64,000 nucleotides of DNA from Enoplolaimus lenunculus (lineage: Eukaryota > Nematoda > Enoplea > Enoplida > Thoracostomopsidae), in assembly GCA_030248215.1 (NCBI GenBank), contig JASANG010002600.1, forward strand, positions 26,601 to 90,600, read 5' to 3'. The notes beneath the pieces are model-generated. The model saw only the letters and a list, made by a program, of their open reading frames with translations. It did not search any database and had not been told where the DNA came from. A program made the translations under genes and the position numbers. This document shows, piece by piece, positions 12,855 to 24,700 of this stretch; within the stretch, counting starts at the first letter, position 1, and every line of letters begins with the position of its first letter.

Positions 12855-13795
12855 TTGTATCAAGTGTGGCTTCCCTATCAATTGACGGGAAAAACGTGAC
12901 TTGGATCCGTCGTCTAATACTTAAGCGCGTGTAGCAATTTTGAAATCTAAAATGTGTGTTCTGGAAACCCACCTGTTGTTTAAAGACAATTCAACATTAG
13001 CTGTATTAATGACTAAGCATCTTTGCCACGCGAGACAAATACGGAAAAGTAATTTATTTATCCAAATAAAGTAAAGCGCATAAAAATATTGCAATCTGCA
13101 CGGTTATCTACGCAAACAATGGGTGTAACCAGGATTTTGGTTAGAAGTGGACCACAGAAAATTAATAAGTGTATACCTAAGTTTTGTAGTTTGTATTTAA
13201 TTTGGTTTTTTGCTAAAGTATATGTATTTACCGTCATATCATTTTCCTAAAAACCCGACCTTCTTGCACTCGTTGGCTACGCTCTTGACGCAAATTACAA
13301 AAATTGTTTCAACGCTGACACAAACACTCACTAAATTCAAAGATTAAAACGAGTAAAATTATCGGTAAGGCCTTGCGTGATTCACTTTTGAATATGATTT
13401 GTGTATAAACAAGTAATGGAATTATATTTATTCGCCACAGTTTTCGCCGATTTTAAAGAGAGACCAAAGCTTTGTTGACTTAAAAATTAATTTGGTCAGA
13501 CGCCTGAGACGTTTAAAAATGGCTGTTTTTGAAAAAGTTGCTATCTTCATTTGATTACACACAGTAAGTACACTTAAAAAACCCTGCTAAAAGTGGATCT
13601 CACATGGTGCACGATTTTGACCAAAATTGCATTAAAAGTGCTCACGCTACACCCTTAATGATTATGATCGCAAGTTTAACTTTAAATTTTGATTAAACAA
13701 AATTTTTCGACCAAGATATAGAACTTAAAATGACTCCGCTCACATTCTGAATGTTTTCTGTAGTTTCCATGTAACAAATACTATAATATTCATTT
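12855..13795. other. Spacer downstream of gene B, nothing recognised
   Basis: AT-rich. I see no Cys-rich frame, RNA gene or clear terminal repeat in this stretch. Confidence 0.4.
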
Positions 13796-15714
13796 TTATT
13801 TTATTCGTTTTTTCATTCCACATGGTGAACAGCAAACATTTCGAACACATCGATTCGGAAACGAACATCCAAAGCTACATAACGGCGCGACCATTTGACC
13901 GCAACCGCAAGTTGGGTGTTGAATTAGCTCAGCGGCGGCGAGCTGATGAATTACTTGGGGCGGTGGGCAACAGTTGCCGCGAAAACATGAATTCGGAGGT
14001 GCACAGTGCGATGTTACGCAAGACGAAACAGCCCGGAACCCTGAAGGGCAAACGAACGTAGATGAAACTGAAACCGAAGAAACGCCTCCGCACGACGGAC
14101 AACAAACACCACTTGAGCATGTATTTGGGGCAGGGCATTGTCGGCACGAGTATGCAACTGGTGGACCACACGCACAACTAAGTTCCGGTAAGATTACCTG
14201 TTGTTTGACGGCGATTTCTCTGACACTACATGGAGGACAACACTGGCTTTCGTGGCACGTGTTGGGAGCGATGCAGCTAGGACCACACATTCTAGAGATC
14301 GCGTGGCCACAAGGGCAGCGCGATTCAACAGCGACCGAAATGACCGGAGGAGGCTGACATGGTGAGCAGCAACGATTTTGTATGCAGGTATTAGGATGTC
14401 CACAACTAGGACCACACGACACTGCTGGAGATAACCCGCATGGACAGGCAGTTTCAACCGCTACAGAGACAACTGGCTTGGGTGACGGCAGACAAGGTGG
14501 GCAACACTGGTTGTTGATACACGAGTATGGGGGTCCACATGTATGTGAACAAGTAGTTGCAATCGCTGTCCCACAAGGGCAACTTGACTGTACCGCAACA
14601 GAGACAATTTGGGGCGGGGGACGACAAGGAGGACAGCAGTGATTTTGAAAACAAGTATTCGGTGGACCACATGTTGAACCACACGATGGTGCAATGGCTG
14701 CACCACAAGGGCAAACGTTCTCAATGGCGACTGACACAACCGGTTGGGGCGGCGGTGGATGACATGGCGGGCAACATTGATTTTGATAGCAACTATTTGG
14801 TGGACCACAGGTCGGGCCGCAAGCCGTTGCCATTGCTGTACCACAAGGACAGATTGGCTGAACTTCAACTGAAACTATTTGCGGTGGCGGAGGCGGCGTA
14901 CATGGTGGGCAACAGAGGTTTTGAAAACACAAATTTGGCGGACCACAGGTTGGACCACAAGTAGTTGCAATCGCTGTGCCGCAAGGGCATACTTGTTCAA
15001 CTGCTACGGCAACAATAGGTGGCGGTGGGGGTGGCGAGCAGGGAGGACAGCAATGATTATGGAAGCATCGGTTTGGTGGACCGCAAGATGAACCACAACT
15101 AGTTGCGATGGCCGTACCGCATGGGCATACGTTTTGAACAGCAACTGAAACGACCTGGGGTGGTGGGATGCACGGCGGACAGCATTGATTTTGATAGCAT
15201 GTGTTCGGTGAACCACATCTTGAATCACATGCTGTTGCAACTGCTCTGCCGCACGGACAAGGTGTCTCGACTGCAACCGAAATAACTTGCGGAGGCGGCG
15301 GTGGTAATGGAGGAGGGCTACATGGAGAACAACATTGATTCTGATGGCATGAATTAGGAAATTCGCAACTTGGGCCACATCTCGGAGCGATAGGTGGTCC
15401 GCAAGGGCACGAAGAACGAACAGCTATCGATAAAAACTGTGGTTGCGGTGGTGGTCGTGGCGGCTGTTCGCATGGAGGGCAGCAAGTGTTTTGGTGGCAT
15501 TTGTTGGGAAACCCGCAACTTGGTCCACATGTTGTGTAAACTGGCTGACCACAAGGGCACGACGATTGAACTGAGATCGAAAGTTGTTGCGTATGAAACG
15601 AAGGGCACGGAGGACAGCAAGATTCTCGAAAGCATGTGTTCGGTAACCCGCAACCCGTTGAACATGGGGAAATCGCAGGACCACACGGGCATGTTGAGAT
15701 AGCGACTGTGGATA
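13796..15714 (-). CDS. Gene B terminal exon: 14 tandem eight-Cys repeats
   Basis: A single 1919-nt exon from TTTTAG|TATCCACAG to a TAA at 13798-13796. It holds 14 repeats of about 40-45 residues. The core is C-P-C-G-x-A-I-A-x-x-C-G-x-x-C-G-P-P-N-x-C-x-x-N-x-C-C-P-P-C, followed by a Pro-rich linker and V-S-V-A-V. Repeats 1-11 are very alike; the last three drift (CACG, CPSG, CGCG). All cysteines are kept in most copies. AATAAA motifs overlap the stop codon on the coding strand. The repeat leaves several other frames open by chance; those are shadows. Confidence 0.9.
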
Positions 15715-18700
15715 CTAAAACTAACGCATATAGTATTGCTACGTATCACTTATGGCTGAAAATATGTCATACAAAAATTGAGCAATGAAAACCGTAAAAT
15801 GCTTGTACCATACAGACCTTAGTGATTTCAGATTAAATGCTAATTTGTAGTTAATGGTCTGCTGGCTTATGTTAAGTTGAAGGGTTTCAGTGAAATTTTG
15901 AACGGTTCTAAACATGTAAATAGTGCATTGAAACGACCTATGCTTTGTCACGTTGCCGTCCATACCCATGCTAAATTGTCAATACGTTATTTCAAGGACA
16001 ACTGTTTTGTCCAGAGTCTGTCAGAAGGGACTCAGCATATTTCATATCACAAAGTTTGTCCGAAGCAAATTTGTTTAGCGATTATACAGGGTCTGTTCGA
16101 AGGAACTCGTATTGTCATGACACTGTGTCCAGGCAGTACCTACATTGTTCCTAGTCCTTTCGAAGGACCTGCTGCCAAAACCGACTTGCCAATTACACCT
16201 TCTGTTAAGTCCCTATAGCTTAAGAACATCGTCGTTTTGTTCCGCCCTTAAAACCAGGTGTGTGGACAATTAGCGTAGACAGTATAACATGAATGACCCA
16301 TTAACGATAAACGGAATTTTGCATGGTTTTCGCTGCATTTAATAAAGTATTCAGAAAAGCATTATATCATATTAACAGATATGCTAGGGTAACCGTGATT
16401 GGATACAATCGCAGGCATTCAGAATGTCATTAAGAACTGCTTAGAAATTTTCGACTTCCTAAGCTTAGTTCAAGTCTAGACAAATCACTGGTCTTGGGTA
16501 ACTTTATACAACGTGACCGACTCACCGGGACAAAGTTAAATTTCGAAGGCGCTGGGCTCACCGTATGCAGTCCTGGTCAACGGTACGAGGCTCAACGATA
16601 TGCAACCAAGGCAGGCTGTAGGTCTCTAGCCATCTACCTGTGTTCATTCTGTGATAGCTCGCCGTCATGCATTGGGCCCCGTTTTAACATTTGTTGGGTT
16701 CACCTCAATAAGGGTTGCCCATCGGTTTACTCCGGATGTTTTACAATCACCGTTTTTGATGATGTGGAGGCTGCAAGCCGATGTAGGCAGGATCTCTGGT
16801 TTATCCCATCCACAATTTTTTGCATCGCATGATTGGTGCGTGGTAGACGTTGCCTATGTCTGATCGACCTGTTTAAAGGTAGCCTGATACGCAGGTGTGT
16901 AAATGTCGTACGTGATTTCCTCGATTTGGAGTCATCCAACGAGGAATTGATCTGAGAACACTCTCATGGATATGGGTGGGTGACAGAATGCTCACTCGAC
17001 CATCTTTGTTTACAAGTGTGATTTACCATCCCGGCCCATGTAAAGATCAGGGGCTGAACGTTTTTCTGAGGGACTAGATAAGAGTAAGCTTTTGACTTTT
17101 TTGCTTGACTTAGGCTTGGGCTTAGGCTAGACTTAGAGATATGCTCATTCTTACACTTAGGCTTAAAGAATATTTAATTTTAAAAATAGCGACACAGTTA
17201 AGATGTTAGCATGGATGTAAACACCTTACTGAAAATTACCCAAGCGTTCCATGGGCGCTGTCAAAAAATTGTTAAGAAGTATTCTAGTGAGACTTCAGGA
17301 GAGAAACTTTAAATTAGGTGCTGCAGCGGCAAGTTTCCCGTAACTTCGCTTCTCTGTATAGTGAAAAACTCTGCGATTAATGAATTTGTGAAATCTAACT
17401 TCTCTAGATAAAGCTTGTGGTCCTGTCTGTGAATTTACCTGTGGTTATTGCCCGGATTTCTGGTTGGCAGCACGTTCCTTGATTACAGGATGAAGATGCA
17501 GGGCATCGACTTCGTGAGTTGCATGCACAAACCGGAACTGAACGTTGCGGACACGTATTAGTAACTGAAGTAAAATGTACTTTCATGTGTTTTTGTTACT
17601 GAAAAGTACAAATGAAGACCACAATTTTAAAATTTGCCACTCGAAATCATCATTTGTTGAATGCCATACATTTGAAATTTGAAATGCTGCGAAAATGACA
17701 TAAAATTTCTAAAACCATCATTAAAGAATAAGAAGAGCCGAAGATGAAGCGTAAGATCGATTTTAATTAATTCTGCTTGTATATCATATACCAACAATAC
17801 AATACCTGTATTACGAACACAAATTTGAATTTGTGGATTAAACGAACATCCCGAGGCACACGGTTGAGGACGCCAAACACCACAAGGAACACCAAAATGT
17901 TGAGGCACACATTGAAGAAAGCGACCTGCTGATTTGAGGTGTGGCGCAAGTGCCGCTGTCTGCCAATTGCATACCCGACCTGGGACTGGGTTGATGTTTA
18001 TTGCTAAAAGGTGTATTATAGAACGATTTAATTAGTCAGATCACCACAATACTTTTTGAAACAATGCATTAAATTTACAGACAACTTACGCCTTTGAGAT
18101 GTCTTGGAGGCTATCTCTGTTAGTGGTTCATATCTCGGGGTACAAATTTTACAGCAACCTTTGTACAAGAATTACTGATTTCGTATTCGAAAATTTATGC
18201 TCATTTCAGCTAAATTTCTTAAAATTTAGCCATCTCATTTAGAAAAAAATCAGATGTTATAGATGGATTGTTAAAAGGTAAGCCCTGGGGAAATCCAGTC
18301 GCTTTCTCCTGTTTTAACCACACTTATTTTTGATGTCCAAGTGTTTAAAATTTATATTTTATATATCTATATATTAAAGCTTGCTAGAACGTCCAATATG
18401 GGCAACTTTTCAGCATTACTATGTTTAGCTTACAAAATTTTGACACATAAAACAAAGTTTACTACAAGAACAGAATTCGCATATATTGTTTTCTGTATCC
18501 TATGCTACTTTTTGTAGTCGGTCGACGTGTTTGTCAGATAATATACTGTATTGACCCGAATAACAGGGAGAGGGGTAATAAGAGGGGGGTCCCGATTTTG
18601 AGTCCGAATCAATAAGAGTCCTTATCCCTAATAAGAGTCCGTAAGCGGATAGAGTACCTAAACCCTAATTAGAGTCCATAAATGTCAATTAACCTAATTC

Positions 18701-21700
18701 TAGGGCATAAATGACTCCAGAACCCAATAATTTGAGTTCGAAACTTTATGTACTGTAGTGACCCGAATAAGAGGGGACTGATATTTGTTTTGCCTCTCCA
18801 AAGGGTATCCCCTGTTATTCGGTTGCATACAGTTCTTTATTTTTAACCCACCATCCGCCGCCCTTATTGACATATCCGGTATTGCAACAAGTATGCTTTG
18901 AAGTTTCGGCCCATGTAAAGATCAGGGGCGGAACGCTTTTCTGTGGGACTAGAAAAGAGAAAGCTTTTAGCTTTAGGCTATTTTTTTTGCTTGGCTTATG
19001 CTTAGGCTTAAATTAAGGAATATGCTCATTCTTACGCTTAGGCATAGGCTCAGGCTTAGGTTTGGAATATGCTTATAATACTGTTCCGCCCCTGTTCCTT
19101 ACATTGGCCAAAGTTTCAAACTCAACTTTATTTGGTCTTCAAGTATGCACTACAACCACGAACAATTGATATTTATAGATCCTGGTTAGGGTTTAGGGGC
19201 TCTATCCGCTTACGGATTCTTATTAGGGGTACAAACCCCTATTGTTTGAGACTCAAAATGAAGACCTCCAACTCTTATTACAACCTCTTATTCGGGTCAC
19301 TACAGTAGATTGGTTTCTACTTATTTTAATAATATTTGATTTGTAAGTAACTAATTTGATAGGATAATAATAGCATTTGGCCTGTGTATAGTAGCGCCAG
19401 CAACCTAAAATTTACCAGATTATGAAAAGCGTTGCATTAGTTGGACGATGCAAACACACTTTTTAGTTTAGTGTCTATGTAACAAAATTGGAGGCTTCCG
19501 TACAAGACGTGCTTTTATTGCTAGGTAGATTATCATCACCACGGAGTTCTAAACCAAATTTAATACGGGCGTTCGGAAAGTTCGCTTTACTTTTAGAAAA
19601 TTCAACTTTTTGACGGTCCAAAATTTCTCTACGAGAGGGTCTGAGCAACATTGGTCCTCTTGTGAATAAGGGACCGCAGCGCAGCTGTCATGTATTGCAG
19701 TTATGTTTTGCTATCTCAAACCTTTGCGCATTGCGCAAAGCCGGACGACTAGTTGACTGCTGCATGCACCCAGTATACCAAAGAGTACTACAAATACCGT
19801 GCATTAAATAAACATCATAGAGGTTGAGTGCATTAAGCGCCTGCCTTTGAGGGCTGAAGTCGCAGATTCGAAGCATGGGAAAATTTCCGGTTTTCCTTAG
19901 AGATGTAATGTAGGTTGAACTTAACTTATTTATACTTCAAAAATTCATTCGAGGAATTTAGACCTTATGCGGGGTTCACGTTATAACTGGGGCAGTCGGG
20001 TCACGTTTTGTCACATGTTGATTCGACGTCAACATAAATTTTTGTTACCATCATATGATACGGACAAGCAAAAGTCGAATATCATGTGATATTGCTATAC
20101 AAAGCATGGGTATTCATGTTATCTCAGCATACAAGTGTTCGAATGTCACGTGACATAATCAGACATATTGTTGAATATCATGTGGTATTCCAAATTAACA
20201 GGATATATGATATGATATTCAAAGACGGATTTGGAGTATCATATGATATTCCATTAGGACGTTTAAGACGTATACAATTCGCTAAAATTTTGAATATTCC
20301 CTCCCAAATTCGAATTTTTCTGCCAAAATTTGAATTTTCTCGTCAAATTTTGAATTTTCCCGCCAAATTTTGAATTTTTGCGCGAAAATTTGAATTTCCC
20401 GCCAAAATTTGAATTTTCCGCCAAAATTTTAATTTTTCCACCTGAATTTGAATTTGCCGCCAAAATTTGAATTTTCAACCAAAATTTGAATTTTCCCGCC
20501 AAAATTTGAATTTTCCCGCCAAAATTTGAATTTTCCCGCCAAAATTTGAATTTCCCGCCAAAATTTGAATTTCCCACCAAAATGTGAATTTGCTTCCAAA
20601 ATTTGAATTTCCCACCAAAAATTGAATTTCCCGCCAATTACATGTCGATTAGTATCATATGATATTCCAAACCTAGTTATGCAGCTGACTCAGTAGACAT
20701 TTTCAAAATGATCATATGATATTGACAGAAACGTGGGGAATATCATATGATATTGAAAGACAAAACGTGACCTATACGTTATGTTAGCAGACAACCACTG
20801 TTTTTTGAATATCATATTGGGTTACATCGCAGACAAAATGTTACCCAATATATACATCGTGACAAAACGTGGCCCAGCTGCACCATTTATAACGTGAACC
20901 CCGCATTATTTCTTCGCCCACATGATTGAAATTTGGGATAAACATTCACTTAAATCTATCAAATGTACAGAAAAGCTTCAAGTTTTCAACAAATCTTTAA
21001 GATTGTGTATTGTGTATTGCTTAATCGTTTTTGCGTGCTGTAAACGTCATGATTATTTATTCTTGTTTACGGTCCAGTTCAACGACACTATATTTAGGGT
21101 GTAGGGTCTCTGCTTCAAAAAGCTAGCACTAACTTATTGTTATACTAAAATTAAACAATGATAAGCAAACTATTACCGAAATATGTACAGCTGATAAACG
21201 TGTCGTGGCTTATATTTTGCAAAACTGAAGCGTAAAGGTGGTATGACTTCCTATCCCCACTGTGTGCGCTGAAATTTGTCGACCATAAACATTCAAACCG
21301 TTTTAAAATTGATAATGGTAAAGTTATGCTCAACTTGTAAAGAACTATAGCATAAACTCATTTTCGTTCAATTCCCAGGGTTCTAGATTCGAATTTTTTA
21401 CTCCGTCTCCATTGATGCTTTTAGAGGTTGCTTGTTTATTTTTTAATGATTAAAATCTTTAAATGTATATTATACATAGTTTATGATTTGAATATTCCAC
21501 TGCATATGGAACCACGTGTGTTGTATCAGTATTAACATATTATTAAGGATTTTTAATTATTTTTCTGTTCACATGAGTTCGATCACCTCCAGAAGACCGA
21601 GTGTTTTTGGAACATGACTGTGTATGCGTTCGATCGTAACAAACATGTTTTACGCAAACATGTGAAGGTTTTGAGAAATAATACTGCCAGGTTTGTATTG

Positions 21701-24700
21701 GAAGTTATCATGTCTGTAGGTTGATGCATTCAGTATGAGCGTTCCGATAACCAATCTGTAAAAACATCTATCGCAATAGCAATTACAATCAACTTACCAT
21801 TGCAAGAACGAAACGCTTGACAAGTACTAAATCGTGGTACAAATCCACACATTGACTGTTGGTTTCGCAATCGCCTCTTGTCAACACATTTTTGTCGCGA
21901 TTCGACAAATTCCATTCCTCGACGACAGGTTACAAGTTTCCACATTCCAATTTTTACGCCCCTATAATCAAATTAATCCCACTAAATTAAATCAAGAATT
22001 CAGTTAAAACTTTTTTGTATTGAAATGTAATATTTTCATGCTAATACACCTATTCTTGACGTTATATATACCTGGCAACAGTACAAAATTTGTTTTGGTT
22101 GAAAAATGCCTTTAAAGTATTTGGCAATCATTGTGTTAACCCAAAAAAATTAGTTGGATTGTTGTTACTTACCATCCTTCATCAGGAATACCCACACAGG
22201 CGTAGAATTTGTTCTTGCTGCCTTCTGCTGGTTTGCGATATTGCCGTATGTCACAAGTTCCGGAACCGTACGCCTGCGCTACAACAGTAAATTGTTAACT
22301 TAAAAATGTAGCGTGCAGCACCTATTATCAGTTAATAATAAGTTTTTAAACAAGCAAAGCAAACGGCAGTAGGTTTGAATGTGAAACTTTGTACAGCAAC
22401 GGTATGAATATATAAGCAATATTCTGAATCTCGATGTTAAGTACCTATACCTCACCGTTGATAGGTACTACTCATATTTGAGAAAAGTCTTTTCCGTTAT
22501 CCCCTAGCCCGCGTTTGCCCTAAAATGGTTCGTCAAAAATATAGTGTGATTGCAACTATAGTGATGGGCATCGGATATTTTGTCATATCCGGATATCCGG
22601 CAATTGTTGGCGGATATTTAACCGGATATTCGGATATCCGAAATGAAATTTTGTATTTCGGATATCCGAAACTCGATTTTGTGTTTGTTGAGTGTCCGAA
22701 CCTCAATTTTCTTTTTTAAGCACTTGTTTTAACTTGTTGTTCTGAAGGAAGTACCCTGACCCTCAAGAAAATTGATATGAGCATAAAAGAAACAAATCTA
22801 ACAATAGGTATTTATTAAGTACTGTAGTGACCCGAATTAGAGGGGGTACCCATTTTGAGTCCCAATCAATAGGAGTCCGTATCCCTAATAAGAGTCCATA
22901 AGCGCATAAAGTTCCTAAACCCTAATTAGAGTCCATGAATGTCAATTGTTCCTAATTGTAGCGCATAAATGACTCCAGAACCAAATAAAGCTGAGTTCAA
23001 AACTTTAAATCGTACTTAAGTTTTAAAAGTACATTCCTAATAATAACCTTGCATTATGGCTAAAGCTTTTGATACAAGGCAAATAAACATTCAATTCAAG
23101 GGTTAGTTACAATACCGGATATATGTGTAACGAAGTGTAGCGGAAGATGGGATAAAAATAAATAACAGTCCGTAATCGAATAACAGGGGGTACCCTCTGG
23201 ATAGGTCAAATAAATATTAGTCCCCCTCTTAGTCGGGTCACTCATACAGTACCTCAGTAGTTTTGGGTATTCAGTTTAGAAGATTGCTATAGACTACTAA
23301 ATAAATACTTGCGTTGACAACTTAGAATTGAGTTGATTTGGCTTGTCGTTTGCCTTATTTGAACCAGTGCAAGAGAGATTCCATCGAATATATAAGGTAG
23401 AACCCTATTTTATAACGAAAGTATTATGATGAGAGGACAAATTGTAAGGTAATGAATGACCATGTCATTTTATCACAAAAAAATTACGTGGGGAGTGGTG
23501 ACAAATTGTAAGGTAGGGGTGCTTAGACATTTTTCTTATCCGGACCGGATATCCGGCGCTCATCTGTAGTCTATATCATACTGTTCTCACTAAACTTGCT
23601 ATCATAATTCTCGGATACACGAAGTGTTAACTCAGAAAAACTTTGTTAAATAAAACTGCTAAAACGTCCCAGAGGTAAATTAGCGTTGCATTGAATTACG
23701 GATAAAGCTAGACCTGTGTGAAACCCAGCCGTATGTTCGATGCACAGACTTCGCTGGGTTATATTTTAAGATGAACTAAATATACGAAGTCATTTTACCT
23801 ATAAATATCACACTAATCTGAAGTTTTTTTAATATTGGTATGTTCTAGTTAAGAAATAAAGATTTTGAATCATCATTGAACAATTATGCAAGAATGTGGT
23901 TTAATATTCTGACTGAGGTTTGGATACAGAATTTTTTCGTCAGCTCCAGCTACTTTGGTGGTGAAACCAGACAAATTATTCCAAAAAAATTTTTTAGACA
24001 AAAGCATTTCGGATATCCGTCGGATATCCGGATATCCGGATCCGGATATCACGTGCCAATCTATAGTTGTAACTGTGAATTGAAATTTTTGCGTTTTTGA
24101 CGCCATTGGTTAATCTTAAAATATCAGAAAAAATAACAAAATCTTGCTGTAAATCAAAACAAAAAGTATCTTCTTTCACATTAAAATTCTGAATACGCCA
24201 ATGGCAATTAAACTCCATTACGAAGTTATTCTTTTGTGTGTGTATGCGGCTAAAAGGCTGGTCGCAGGTAGAAATGAAGTTATAGCGAAACTTTAGTTCT
24301 AAAGCAGAATGCTGCGAGCGAAGCGAGTGTGACGTTAGCTCTAAGTTTTTATACAATTCGTCTAAGGATACCTTTCATAATTGACGTCTTTTTCCAAAGT
24401 TGATGCCCAAAATGGTTAGAGCGGGTCTACAAAATGTTTGTGAGAAAGATGATCGCTGACCTATTATTTAGTACGTATTTACCTTTAATAATCTTGCCAG
24501 TGATTTTCAGTACATACCTGAGGAATTTATTTTCACAATTATCAATTTGGCCGGTATTCTAAAACGTATGTAGCACCCACCACCATTGCCAGTTAATAAA
24601 TACTCGAACAGCGAACTCAGACATCTACAGATGATCTACAGATAATAGTAGAATAGGTCAAATCTAAATGTTGTATAAGCTGCGAATTTCAGCATTCATT

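Noticed and set aside
14461-15285. Overlapping frames of 60-135 codons on both strands across the B terminal exon
   Set aside because: They are shadows of the 14-repeat coding frame. The Cys/Pro/Gly-rich repeat leaves other frames open by chance, and only one frame keeps the cysteine pattern and the splice phase.
15877-16832. Two frames of 113 and 112 codons in gene B's last intron as an intron-nested gene
   Set aside because: No recognisable domain, no matching splice sites, and short repeated words inside. I cannot support a gene.
19820-19880. tRNA-like words (GGTTGAGTGCATTAAGCGCC and GCAGATTCGAAGC) as a tRNA gene
   Set aside because: The acceptor and anticodon arms do not pair properly by eye. 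It may be a SINE scrap at most.
20263-20637. 124-codon minus-strand frame with NFGGKFKFW-like repeats
   Set aside because: It is a translation of the 20-bp minisatellite inside X. No start context and no conserved frame outside the array.
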